Shown here piece by piece: positions 23,768 to 35,903 of a stretch of 64,000 nucleotides of DNA (positions are counted from its first letter, which is position 1; each line of letters begins with the position of its first letter). The position numbers were made by a program, and so were the translations under genes. Below the pieces are notes generated by a model, which saw only the letters and a list, made by a program, of their open reading frames with translations, made no database searches and was not told the DNA's origin. Origin of the DNA: Basidiobolus heterosporus B8920. Lineage: Eukaryota; Basidiobolomycota; Basidiobolomycetes; Basidiobolales; Basidiobolaceae. Location of the stretch: contig JNET01029301.1 in the NCBI GenBank assembly GCA_000697455.1, positions 1-64,000 on the forward strand, in the 5' to 3' direction.

Positions 23768-25327
23768 ATGTTTAGAACTCTTGTTACTCAGGCTTCTAAA
23801 ACACCTTCACTTGCTATTGTTGGCAGTGGACCAGGTGGTTTCTACACAGCCGCCAAGGTTATGCAATTACTTCCTGGAACGAAAGTTGACATGTTTGAAG
23901 CTCTTCCTGTTCCCCATGGCTTGGTTCGTTTTGGTGTTGCTCCTGACCACCCTGAAGTCAAGGTAAGCCCAAATTGTCCAGCAACTGCGGGATTTCCTGT
24001 TCATTTCATTCGTTTATTTACAGCAATTCACTTTTTTCGAAATACCTATGTCAATAGTTGGTGATGAATCGTTTTGACGAAGTGGCTCAATCCCCCGATT
24101 TTCGCTTTTTCGGCAACGTAACGGTCGGTAAGGATATTTCCGTAGGCGAACTTAAAGATGCATATGATGGCGTTGTACTTTCTTATGGAGCAAGTGAAGA
24201 TAGAGTTCTCAACATTAAGAATGAAAATGTGAGTGGAGTTCATTCGGCTCGTGCTTTTGTCGGTTGGTATAATGGACACCCCGACCATCGTGAAATTGAG
24301 CTTGACTTAACCTCTACCGACACCGCTATGGTTATTGGCCAAGGAAACGTTGCTTTGGATGTAGCTAGAGTTTTACTTAGTCCCATCGATGAACTCAGAA
24401 AAACCGATATTACAGAGCATGCCTTAGAAGCGTTGTCTAAAAGTAAAATTAGACGCGTTCATGTCGTAGGAAGAAGAGGACCACTTCAGGTATGCAAGCA
24501 TCACTTGTCATCGCAAAGAACTTGGCACTAACAAGGGTATTGAATTAACCACATAGGTGTCCTTCACTACTAAAGAGTTACGCGAGATGTTTGCGCTACC
24601 TGCAACAAAACTGGAAATTGATGAAAATCTATTGAAAGATCAGCTTGCTCATGGACAAACTTTATTATCGAAAAATCGTGCGTTAAAGCGACTTTTAGGA
24701 GTTCTCGAGAAAGAGATCGCTCCCAATACTATCAAGAATGCTGAAAAGTTCTGGTCACTAAAGTTCCTAAGAAGTCCAGTCGAGATCATTTCAGAGGATA
24801 ACCGAGTCAAGGCTGTCAGAATGGAAATTAACACGTTAGAAGGTCCGACTGATGCACAGGTTGCTCTGGGCACAGGATCCTACGAAGATATAGAAACAGG
24901 TTTGGTGTTCAGAAGCATCGGATACAAGAGTACACCCATCGAGGGGGTTCCGTTCGACGTTAAACGAGGTGTAGTTCCAAATGTATGTGGTAGGATAATC
25001 GACGGGGAACAACTATTGGCTGGGATGTATACCTCCGGCTGGTTGAAGAGAGGGCCTTCTGGGGTAATTGTTTCTACCATGCAAGATGCTTTTGAGACGG
25101 CAGGTGCGATAGCTGCGGACATCAACAATGGAAAGCCTTTGCTCGAACCTACTAAATCAGCTCGCGACATACCCAACATCTTAAAAGAAAGAAATGTTCG
25201 TGTTGTTTCCTACCAAGATTGGAAAAGCATCGAGCAAGTTGAGTTCGACTTGGGAGCTACTCGTGGTAAACCTAGAGAGAAACTGATCTCCGTGGAAGAG
25301 ATGCTTCAAGTTATAAATACTCATTGA
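23768..25327 (+). CDS. ARH1: Mitochondrial ferredoxin (adrenodoxin)-NADP reductase
   Basis: Three exons (23768-23962, 24058-24489, 24557-25327) give 465 residues. A short presequence precedes the FAD-binding motif AIVGSGPGGFYTA. Then come LVRFGVAPDHPEVK, the NADP-binding region VIGQGNVALDVARVLL, and VHVVGRRGPLQVSFTTKELR. The C-terminal active region contains MYTSGWLKRGPSGVI. It passes electrons from NADPH to mitochondrial ferredoxin for Fe-S cluster and heme A synthesis. The first ATG is at 23768; a GTG precedes it in frame. Confidence 0.97.
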
Positions 25328-25658
25328 TATTCAGCATTCATCCCATCCCATCCCCAATCATCAGCATATCTCATTCCAACGCATCTCTACCCTTTCATTG
25401 GATATCCGTTGAATATCTTTTATACACATCAACTGTTTCATTTGAGGAATCTATCCTATTGAGCATACAGACAGATAAACACTTCAAGTCAACCAGGTAC
25501 GAGTGTAAAATTGAAGATTATGATTGGTTGTGTTGGATTGGATTAAATAAGATTCGAAGAACTTCAATGAGGTTATTATGCTACAGAGGTATAAATTCAA
25601 CTATAACTAATCAGGAGCAAGGGTGGGTAAATGGTGAGTAGATATACGAGCCAAGTTA
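25328..25658. other. Convergent 3' spacer ARH1/HOOK
   Basis: 3' flanks of two convergent genes. An open frame here has no ATG start and no recognisable content. Confidence 0.4.
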
Positions 25659-28600
25659 CTAGCGTCTTTTCAAAGGTATATCCAATGTGCGCCTCTGTTG
25701 CCCAAGCCACGAAGAAGGCCCATTTCTCTGCGGCGCCGCTACGTCTCTTTGAACACGTCTCGCTAGGTCGTACCAAGCTGATATAATTAGTTGCTGTTCT
25801 CTCTTAGCCTGCACTCGAGTTTCATTAACTAACGCCTAAATTCATGATATTTCATTAATACCCGATTTCGTAAAGATAATACGCGGCAATACTTATACCT
25901 TCAATCTGCCTACTTCCTTATCACGATTAGTAAGCTCTGCTTGAAGAGAGGTCAAGGCTTCTTCATAATTCATCTTGAAAATAGACTCAGTTAAGCAAGG
26001 GTCTCAAACTGTAAAAGTGGATCGAAATACCTTGGGAACAGTTTCGGCCTTTTCTTTAAGCATTTTCATCTTGTAATCTTGATGACGGATATACTGCACA
26101 GCATCAGAATAAGTAAACGAACGGGCCAACACAATTCATGATTAACGTTACCTCTTTGGCCTTTTTCAGCTTCGCCAAGAACATATTGATATCGTTGTTC
26201 TTTTTGTCAATCTCCTCGAGAAGCTTCAAATTCTTCTGGGATTCCGTGAGCAATTGATTTTTCAGAGGTTCCGCGTCACCATTTTTGTTTTTACTCTCCA
26301 AGGCAGCCAACGTAACCTTAAGCTCACTTAAAATTTAGGTAATAGGTAAGTACGACAACTCTGGAACTTCTCACATTTCGAAAATACCTGTTGATCCGTT
26401 CTTTCTCAAGTAAAATGTCTTTACTTTGAATGTTCTGTGTTTGAACCGAATCTTTTTCAATTAAGAGCTCATTGATTTGGAGCATTTGTTTTTTGTTTTC
26501 TACATCAAGCTCGCGGTTTCGTATAACCAATCCATCATATTCCTTTTGGAGCTTGTTGATCTCAGCTCCAGCTTCTTCACGTATGGCCGCTAGAGCGTCC
26601 AATTTGTCTTTTCCAACTAAATTCACTGTTGAAAAAACGATCAAAGACAATAAGCGAGGAGAAGGTTAGGGTTGGGGTTGGGATGAAGTTTCCTTTCGAG
26701 GAAACAGGTTCAAAGCTTAAAGGATACAATCGGATTTACAAATCACAAGTTCCTTCTCAATACTTGCAAGTTTGGCTTCTGCTGCAGCTAACTTCTCTTT
26801 GGTTTCAGAGAGTTCCTTCTCGGAATCGTTCAACTTCATTCTCAGGGTAAGTGCAAAATCGCTTGCAGCACTGCGTTCGCGATTGTATTAGAGGTCAGTT
26901 GCTACAAAAACTTTCTGAATTACACAATACCGGTCAGGGTCTTCACCAGAGGCAGCCGCCCTCAAGAGATCCACCTCATTCTCGAGAATAAGGTTCTGCT
27001 GGTGTGCTTTGAGATAATCCTAAGATTGAAAATTCAGTATACGGCTCTATCGATAAGAAAACTGTAATTTCACATCGTACTTGCTCGAACTTAGCTTTCA
27101 TTCTGTTCGAGTCTTCTAGCAGATTCTCCAATAAAATGATTTGCTGCGCATTACCAGGATCGTTTCTAGTTTGGTGCATGGCTTGCACTTCACGCTCCAG
27201 ACGCATTACTTTAAGTTTTCTGTATAATAACGTTCATCAATCAATACTCTAAACAGATTAGCTCGGAGGAACTCAACACAAATACATACAGTTCTGTTGC
27301 ACTAGACTCTGCTAATGCCTCACTGAGGCCTTGACTAGGAACCTCAGAATCACCATCTCCGTTATGGGCCCTATTAAGCTCAAGACCAAGTCCTCCACCT
27401 AGAGGAGCAAAAGTTAAAACTAAGCACACGGTTGAAGGTAGTCTATCGCATACCACCGAGTTCCAATTCGCGAAGGCGATCTTCTAGTACTTGCAGTTGC
27501 TCATTGTCACTATTACGTTCCAATTCGAGCATATCGTACTGCTCTTTGAGCTTTCCAAATTCAAACTCCAACTTGTTTTTCTCGATAACCAGAAGGTTAT
27601 TTTTGCTTTCCAAGTTGGCGATTTGATCCTTATAAGAGTCCATCAAGGCCTTAAACTGGCTAACTTTACGATATTCTTCCTCAATATAATGATTTCTCTC
27701 GACCAGCTGCTTATTTTGATCTTCCAAAGTCTAAAAGAAACGTTACTCAAAAACCGATACTTCTACCGCTATTTTGTCGTGTGTAATACCTTAACTTGTT
27801 TACGAAGATCTGTGCTTTCTTCTAGTTTCTTCTTATACTTTTCAATTACGTTTTCAGTTTTTTGTAGTTTCTCGGCAGCATGTTTATATTCTTGCAGCTG
27901 ATCCTTCAGTTTTGTCGCTTCGTCGGCTTTTTTCGAAATATCTTCAAGCTAGCTGGGAGGTTAGTTAACGAAACATCGATGTAGAACATAAAATGAAAGT
28001 TTAACCTTGCGGTTGAGATCGTTAATTAGAGTTTCCTGTTGGCTAGAGAGCATCTCAGCTTCATGACGTTGGGTTTCAGCTCGTTCCCTAAATTAGAAAA
28101 GTTATCTCCATGAACTGTATCAAAATAAATTATAAGCACAAGTTCTTACAAGTCTTGCTTCAGGTTGTCTATTTCGGTTCTCATCAGGAAATCTGCTTTA
28201 CCAGTCTGATCGGCTCTTGCAGCCACTTGCTCAAGGTCTCTAAGTCTGCTCGTGAGATCATTTTTCTCTGTAGTCAAATCCTCCTAATGTCCCAGCATTA
28301 ATAAACGGTGAATTCTTGAGTTTCTTGTGTAAATACCGACAATCTTGTACTCGAGCTGTTTGTGGTCCTCCACTAACTCATTATAATTGTGCTTAAGCTC
28401 CTCGTGTTCATTTATCACACGGGCTCGATCAGCCTCTAATTCAAGGATCTGTTGATCTCTACGTTCGAGTACATTAATATAAAATCTTGCAAGCATCACA
28501 TACACATAACTTACGCTATAAGCTGAGGATTCTCATTCTTTTCAACTTCTTGTTCATCGCCGAGTCTGCTCATCACCTAGAGGGCGCAAATTTAGATACT

Positions 28601-29206
28601 ATATCTTTGGTAGTAGTAAGTATGAGTGATGAGAGCTACCTGTTCAATAGCTAACATCAAAGCATGCTGTGCTTCTTGAGTCAGAGATTGAATTTTTTCA
28701 ATGTAAATAGCATTGCTTTCGCATTGAACTGCCAAAGCAACTATCAGTGAAGCCAGCTTCAAGGTTTCATTTATCTCCCCATCTTTTGCGATGGAAGTAA
28801 GATTAGGAGCATCTAATAAATCAGAGGAGTGACCGAGGATTTCTTCATAGTATCGAGTAATTAATTTGTAAAGTTTTTTAAGATTATTGAATTTCAAAAC
28901 CCAATTATCTCCAACGTCAGCAGAGCGGATGAGTTTAAACCATTGGGGGTCACTATCAGTTTTATAAAACATTAACTTCTTATCAAAAGATGAAACCTCA
29001 ATTAAAAAGAGACTCACATTTCAGCAAGCACCTCCCACAACAGAATCCCATCAGAGAAATCAGAAATTGTTTCAGCTTTGCGAGTGATAGAACCGAACGT
29101 ATTGACCTAAAAAAGTCAACCTGTAAGACAAACAAATAAGGACTCTTCAGTTAATACAGGTAAGCACCCATTCTATGATTCCGGCGGCGTTGGACTCCAA
29201 GTCCAT
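25659..29206 (-). CDS. HOOK-family dynein/endosome adaptor
   Basis: A long, many-exon gene. The N-terminal HOOK domain (residues about 1-160) is clear: MDLESNAAGIIEWVNTFGS, then SDGILLWEVLAEIDPQWF, VGDNWVLKFNNLKKLYK and LASLIVALAVQCESN. A long coiled coil follows, rich in Glu, Lys, Leu and Gln. The C-terminus reads ISAWYDLARRVQRDVA, then SSWLGQQRRTLDI, as in Hook proteins where this end binds the FTS/FHIP complex. Hook proteins link cytoplasmic dynein to early endosomes; in fungi this moves endosomes along hyphae. Not all middle exon borders were fixed. Confidence 0.93.
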
Positions 29207-30130
29207 TCTTACGAAAAGCAGTTGAGTGGAGGCTAAGTGAAAGGTTATAGTAGAGTCTGGGTAAAATGTATAGCTATTAACCTATTCAGGGACTTGATGT
29301 TGCCCTCCCTAAGAGCTTGATTTGAATCAAGTCAGCTCACGTTTGGCTCATTAAGGTAAGTTTCAATCTCACCAGCAAATATCAAGAGGTCAACTCAGGA
29401 GGGACTGCCTTTGTAGTGGTGCAATATTAAACATTGAGGTGATTGGAGTTTATTTCCTTCGATACGGTGTTTGACACTAATTGGTACAACGCAATCACGT
29501 TTATCGACTCCGCTCCAGCTTATTCTAGTCTGACCCTGAGCTTGAACTAGCTCATCAATCAGGTTCTCTCACAACCGCACATCATGGAAGGCAGATTCAA
29601 CAAAAATAGTTAGCTAACCCTAGTCATTGATCTAGAATATCGGTTTAAACATCCAAATAAGTTTGCAGTGTTAGCATACAATGATTGTTCATTTTCACAA
29701 CAACCCTAACCCTAGCCATCCCCTTATACATCCCCTTATACTGAATAATATCCCAAGATCCGAACACCCCCTCAAGCCACAAATACTTTCGGGACAGCTC
29801 GGCCTTAAGAAAGCAGATAATCATTGAGAATGATTTGAAATACTGACTCAATTGTGGCTCAGTGGGTATTCTTTCGGTTATCAAGTATTTCTTTGCCATT
29901 TTATTTCCATTTTTGGTTTGATTTTCTAAGGCTTAAGACTCAACTACAACTGGGTAAAAAAATACGATCAAAGCAGTGGTTGATGTGGGGTACGCCAGGC
30001 ACGACAACATCTCAGATATAGTGCAACCAACCATATTGATTATCAAGTAGGCCACCTTTACAGGAATCTGTTCGAAATAAAAAATCCCTTTGACCTGAAC
30101 AAGTCGTGCTTTTCTTGTTATTTTCCCACT
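29207..30130. other. Divergent promoter region HOOK/PDHX with telo-box
   Basis: Contains AACCCTAACCCTAG at 29702-29715 and a doubled ATCCCCTTATA about 15 bases to its right. A minus-strand 84-codon frame (29645-29899) overlaps these and is judged non-coding. Confidence 0.45.
29702..29715. promoter_or_regulatory. Telomere-like box
   Basis: AACCCTAACCCTAG, identical to 7748-7761, again between two divergent genes. Confidence 0.4.
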
Positions 30131-31880
30131 ATGTTCAGTATTCGTTCTGGTGTTTTTCGCTCTTTGACCTCTGAGGTACCCAGAAATGCTCTTAGACGCA
30201 GTACGTGTTTCGTAATCGAGAGATTTACTATTTTCTCGAGAGCTTTTGTTTATCTTTTTTCGAATTATTCTTTGCGGCAGGTTTCCATAATTCTTCCATT
30301 AGCAATGCTGTTTCGAAGTTGCTCATGCCTGCTCTTTCACCTACAATGACTGAGGGTACTATTACAAGTTGGAAGAAGAATGAAGGTCTGTCTACATTGC
30401 TTTCCTCTTTCTTCTTGTATCTCGTTGTATTTACATGTCTTGCTATCCCAACTTACAGGCGATAAATTAGAAGCTGGAGATATTATTCTTGAAATAGAAA
30501 CTGACAAAGCCCAAATGGAAATCGAAGCTCAAGATGATGGCGTTTTGGCTAAGATTCTCGTACGTGTTGCAGCTATAGCTTTTTTGAAAACCAAACTGAC
30601 TCCAGGTGGTTGTTTAGGTTCCTACTGGTACAAGGGGTGTTGCCGTGAACTCCTTGATTGGTCTCCTGGCTGAAGAAGGTGATGACCTCAATAGTATCGA
30701 GATTCCTTCCGAAGTCTCTGCACCTGCACCTGCCTCCGAGCAACCTGTAGTCCAAGGCGAAGGTAAACCTAACTAAACTTTCATTGGATATGGCAAACTT
30801 TGAGTTTAATATCTTTAATATATAAATTCAGCTCCAGCCAGTACTCCAATCGCTTCTTCTACTGATCGTAACAACTATCTCAGCCCTGCTGTTGCTCATC
30901 TAGTTCGCAACAATAAGATCGACGATATTAATCAAGTTCCCGCTACCGGTCCAAAAGGTCGCATTCTTAAAGGTGACGTTTTGAGCTACCTCGGCCTAAT
31001 CAAGGGTGGCGTGCCTCAAGTAGAGTCAAAGCCTTCTGTGGCTCCTACCAAGGCTCCCCAAGCACCTACACCCAGTTCATCCGCCGCTTATGAAGATATC
31101 CCAGTCACCACTATGCGCCGAATTATCGCATCTCGTCTTTCTGAATCTAAATCTACTGTTCCCCACTCATATGTCGCAAGAGAAATTGTTGTCGATGAAA
31201 TCAACAAACTCAGACGTACGCTCAAGGAGAACAATCAAATTAGCGTTTCCGTGAACGATTTTATTGTTCGCGCAACTTCTCTTGCATTGAGAGATGTCCC
31301 CGAACTTAATGTTCGCTACAACTCAGCCAAGGAAGCCGGAGAGAGCATTGATTCGATTGACATTTCTATTGCTGTTGCCACTCCTACTGGTCTTATTACA
31401 CCCATTGTTAAGAATGCGGATCAACGTGGTTTGACCGACATTTCAAAAACTGTAAAGGAATTGGCGGCTAAAGCACGTACTGGGAAGTTGATGCCTGATG
31501 AATATCAAGGGGGCTCATTTAGCATTTCTAACCTTGGTATGTTTGGCATCGGACAATTCTCTGCTATCATTAATCCTCCCCAGGCCTGTATCATGGCCGT
31601 TGGCGGCACCAAGATTGAGGTAATTGAAGATGAAAATCCCATAGTACCATGTGAATCGGAACCTACAACCAAGGAAATTGTCGAACCTGATGTGTTCGAT
31701 TATCTCTCGGGCGAATCCAAATTCTCTTACAATGCCCCAGTCAACGGTAGCTTGAAGACTAGACAAGTCATGACTGTCAATCTCAGCATTGATGACCGTG
31801 TTGTAGATGCAACTATTGCTGGTGATTTCTTGAACAAGTTCAAGTTCTACATGGAAAATCCTATCAATATGATTTTATAA
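30131..31880 (+). CDS. PDX1: Pyruvate dehydrogenase complex protein X (E3-binding protein), full-length type
   Basis: Five exons (30131-30200, 30281-30385, 30459-30559, 30618-30762, 30832-31880) give 489 residues. A presequence is followed by one lipoyl domain ([20 protein letters not shown]; lipoyl Lys in [11 protein letters not shown]). An E3-binding domain follows ([20 protein letters not shown]), then a complete E2-type core domain. The E2 motif DHRxxDG, which carries the catalytic His, reads DDRVVDA here, so acetyltransferase activity is probably lost, as in animal [18 protein letters not shown] and NPINMIL also fit PDHX. It anchors E3 to the complex in the mitochondrial matrix. An acidic insertion of about 35-40 residues lies before the last strand. 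Confidence 0.92.
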
Positions 31881-32304
31881 ACACGCTCTTCACATCCTTT
31901 AATCAACAAGCTGCATGCAATAGATATCATCAGTCTACAATAAAACATGAAAAATCCTTCAACTTTTGACAGAAATTAATGATATTATAAAGAGTAACGG
32001 ACTGATAATAACATCTATTACTATGTACTGCGAAAATTGTAGTATTTTCATCACGTGCCCAGATTGATTGAACAGCGATGAATGCAGTAAGGGAATGTTG
32101 TGAATAGATTATGATTAAATTGCGATTAAATTGCGATTAAATTGTGATTGAATTATAGATTCAATGGAGACCCATTGCAGTCTAGAAGAAAAAAATTGTG
32201 ATCCCGTGACAAACAGAAATTTTTGAGAACTGGATCCACTCAAGAACAAAATGACGGCCATAGTGTGATAGCTTCCTTCTTTTTCCACCACTTACCGTAT
32301 CAAT
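31881..32304. other. Intergenic region, PDHX 3' flank and uL14 promoter
   Basis: Contains the 11-bp array at 32113. No other feature was recognised. Confidence 0.45.
32113..32156. repeat. 11-bp tandem repeat, about 4 units
   Basis: GATTAAATTGC twice (32113-32134), then GATTAAATTGT and GATTGAATTAT, ending about 32156. Confidence 0.9.
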
Positions 32305-32837
32305 ATGTCTAAGCGCGGTATGTGCCAACTTAGTGTTTTATCTGTATCGTGACTTCATTCGTTGATGGATGAATCGATACGTGAATAGATTTTTGTTTAC
32401 AACATACTAACTAGTCTTCATTCAAAGGACGCGGAGGAGCTTCTGGTAACAAATTCCGTATGTCTCTCGGTCTCCCAGTTGGTGCCGTTATCAACTGCGC
32501 CGATAACTCTGGAGCCAAGAACCTTTACATCATTGCCGTCACTGGTATCAAGGGTAGATTGAACCGTCTCCCTGCCGCTGGTGTCGGAGACATGGTCATG
32601 GCCACTGTCAAGAAGGGTAAGCCCGATCTCCGTAAGAAGGTTATGCCTGCCGTTGTCATCCGTCAACGTAAGGCCTGGCGTAGACGCGATGGTGTCTTCC
32701 TTTACTTCGAAGACAACGCTGGTGTCATTGTTAATCCTAAGGGTGAAATGAAGGGCTCAGCTATCACCGGTCCCGTCGGTAAGGAGTGCGCTGACCTCTG
32801 GCCCAGAATTGCCTCCAGTTCTGGTACCGTCTGCTAA
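32305..32837 (+). CDS. RPL23: 60S ribosomal protein uL14 (L23)
   Basis: Two exons (32305-32317, 32428-32837) give the usual 140 residues. The first coding exon is only 13 bases (MSKRG), a common layout for fungal ribosomal genes. Signature stretches are [25 protein letters not shown]-type [20 protein letters not shown] and a C-terminal [16 protein letters not shown]. Part of the large-subunit face near the sarcin-ricin loop. Confidence 0.98.
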
Positions 32838-33316
32838 ACTAGAGCTCGTTGTATAATCTATACTTTTGATGACCTCCATGTTCTTTCATAAGCACAATAA
32901 AATGTACCGATGGAAGTTTTATTTCACAAACATTTCCAATCGTTAACTGCCCCCATTTCTACAGGAAGCCTTCTGCAATCCACATAGGGTTCGTGTATTG
33001 ACCCCATAGTAGTCTATTCCCTAATGGAATTTTGTGGAATCTTAATATTTTCCATGTGTGTAAGATAAAGTGGAATAATTTGAATTCTTCCACCTATTGT
33101 TGAATGCGAAGTTGTGGTTATGTATATATATGTATAGATGGATATTCACTACCTAGAGCGAATCCTCCTTTCCTATAGAATTCGATATAGAGAAACCTTT
33201 TTCATTTTCAAGCCAGTTCCACCAAGTGTATATTTTAACTTATTAACTCTGATAAAACCTGCTTGTATAGCATTCCCCTGCTTCTTCAGTTTAATAGATA
33301 GCAGTCGCAAACAAAC
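32838..33316. other. Intergenic region, no gene seen
   Basis: 3' flank of uL14 and promoter of the ABCD4-like gene. A 73-codon frame at 33138-33359 overlaps the ABCD4 start out of frame and is unsupported. Confidence 0.4.
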
Positions 33317-35903
33317 ATGGTTGGTGCATATCAGGCTTTGCAGAGCTCAACAACCATAGGTTTTGAAAGTATGGATATCGACGAAAACCACGAGTATCAA
33401 CAAAGTCAGTCTAAGTAAGTAACCCCACGCTTGAAAAGTCATACTTCGTAGAAAAGCTCAAACATCTATACTCACTACTGCAATAAGTTCTAGACAAACA
33501 TCTGACAACAACAAACTTGAGGACGACATGAAGGAACATAAACCAAAAGTCAACAAGTTGTTTTTTAGACGCTTAAGGAAAATATTACGAATTATCTTTA
33601 CCTTCCCTCGCCCAAACGTTACCACCAGTCTATTCATCGGTTTACTGGTCATTAGTGCACTTGACGAAGTAGTAGTTTATTTTGTGGGTACTCTTACTAG
33701 CCATTATTATGAAAAACTCGGCAAACGTGATTATAATGGCTTTCTGGTTTTGTTGACATATTCGGGGATGTTGTTGAGTTTTGCTTCATTGGTAAGTAGA
33801 TACTTTGGTAACTATATAGCTGTGATGTGGACAACTAAAAACAAACACTTTGCTTGCAAATGGTTAGGGGAAAAGTGCGGTAATATTTATCGGCAGTTGT
33901 TTCCAAGTGAAAGTGCGCCAAATTCTATCGAAAACTTTGCAGAGTGCATACATTCAACCATCTATATTTTACGAACTAATCAGCCACGAGCTCATCGACA
34001 ACCCGTAAGTACACCACCGATGCGTTGTATCTAAAGTACGTATGACTAATACATTTATAGAGATCAACGGATTACTCAAGATGTGGACAAATTTGCTTTC
34101 GAACTTGGCGAAATATTGGAAAAGATTATTATCACACCATTCATGATCATCTATTATACTTACAAGAGTTGGGCGATATGTGGGTTTGTGGGTCCGCTTT
34201 GTGTATACCTTTACTTCATAGTAAGCTCTATAGCGAGCAAGCTCCTGCTTGATCCAATTGTCAAGTTCATCTATTTGAAAGAAAACTATGAAGGAAACTA
34301 CAGGTACATCAAATTTCATCCTGTACCAAAATACTTGATAGACTTAACCCTCTCCTTAGATATATGCATGTCCGTACAAGAAGCATGGCTGAGTCAATTG
34401 CTTTTTATGGGGGCGAGAGGGAGGAGAAAAAAAAGCTGGACCAGTCACTCTCAGACTTGATACGCTGCCAACTCAAGATTGTTAGGAGACAATTTTTCTT
34501 GGATAGTAAGCTTCGATTGCAGTCGTTTGCGGTGGATACAGCCATGTCTCTAACTCGAATCTTTTCTAGTCGGCACACAATTTTACTCCTATTTTGGATC
34601 TATCCTAAGCTATATTGTAATTGCTATACCCATCTTTATCACTCACAAATATGATTCTGTGGAAAATGCCGATTTGAGTGCATTGATTAGCAAGGTACAG
34701 TGGGTTCCTGTGTGGATGTGACGAGTTTCTTCTGATCTATTATATTGCTTAGAACTCCTTTTTGATCATGTACCTTAACTACAAATTCAGTGTTGTAGTA
34801 CAACAAGCAAAGAGATTCACAGATCTTGCCGGTTATACTGCTCGTATTGGTCAAATGTTTGAAGCGATGAGTGATATCGATAACGACATTGAAAACAAAA
34901 ATATTGAATACCCTTATTCTGAAGCACCAGAGTTAGTGTTTTCATTTATACACAACACGAAGCTATGGCCACTAACATACATCATTAGATATGATACCAG
35001 TTCGATCATCTTGAAGAACGTTAGCTGTGTTACTCCAACCGGAAAACATCTTTACTCGGGTAGGTCATTTTTTAACATTACCACAAAAACCCTTCGACTA
35101 ACTGATTGTTCTACCAGGATTGAGTTTCCGGATTCAACAGGGAGAGAATCTCTTCATCACTGGTCCAAATGGATGTGGGAAAACGTCACTGTTGAGGATG
35201 ATCTGTGGATTGTGGCCATGTCACGAAGGTAATTGTATTTGGATAATTTAATGGTAGTTCAGTGTGTTAATGTCACCATAGGTCATATATCAACACCACC
35301 TCTGAGGAACGCGCGGGATGTGCTATTCCTTCCTCAAACTCCCTATCTTGCGTTTGGAACTTTGAGAGACCAAATCGTGTATCCTGGACATCCCGATGGC
35401 AGATCAGTATCGAGTAAGTTTATTGCTCAATCACTCCCTAACTTCTGACAACTAATATCCACTGAAATGCAGTCGGCGATGGAGAGATACGCAACCTACT
35501 GAAAGAGGTGGATCTGAGCGATCTTGAAGTGAGTATCACTTTTGACAAGGACTTTGGACAAAATTGGGATAAGCTCCTATCGCCCGGACAACAGCAACGT
35601 CTATCGTTTGCGCGTTTATTCTACTGGAGACCCCGGTTTGCTAGTAGGTGTCATGTCTCGCTGCTTTCAAGAAATATTTAATCAACATTTATTATGATAG
35701 TTCTTGATGAATCTACCAGTTCTCTGGACGCAAAGACTGAAGACCGGTTATTCCGCAAGTGTCAAGATCTGGGAATCACATGCATTACCGTCAGTCACAA
35801 CACATCTTTACAAGCATATCATCAAAATACACTTGAATTCAATGGACAAGGGGGCTTTGAATTCAGCCTGGCTCGCAATCAACCGGATCTATTAGAACTT
35901 TAA
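33317..35903 (+). CDS. ABCD4: ABCD4-type half ABC transporter (putative lysosomal/vacuolar cobalamin transporter)
   Basis: About ten exons encode an ABC half-transporter of the ALD (ABCD) subfamily: a transmembrane half, then one ATPase. In the membrane part are [35 protein letters not shown], an EAA-like [13 protein letters not shown] and [22 protein letters not shown] follows. The ATPase has Walker [11 protein letters not shown]-loop FLPQTPY, signature [14 protein letters not shown] and Walker [28 protein letters not shown] and AGYTARIGQ match human ABCD4 closely, better than peroxisomal PMP70/Pxa types as I recall them. There is no long N-terminal peroxisomal extension. ABCD4 moves vitamin B12 out of lysosomes with LMBD1. 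Confidence 0.85.

Noticed and set aside
29645-29899. Minus-strand 84-codon ATG frame
   Set aside because: No recognisable content. It spans a telomere-like box in a divergent promoter.
33138-33359. Frame upstream of the ABCD4 start
   Set aside because: Out of frame and overlapping the true start; no recognisable content.
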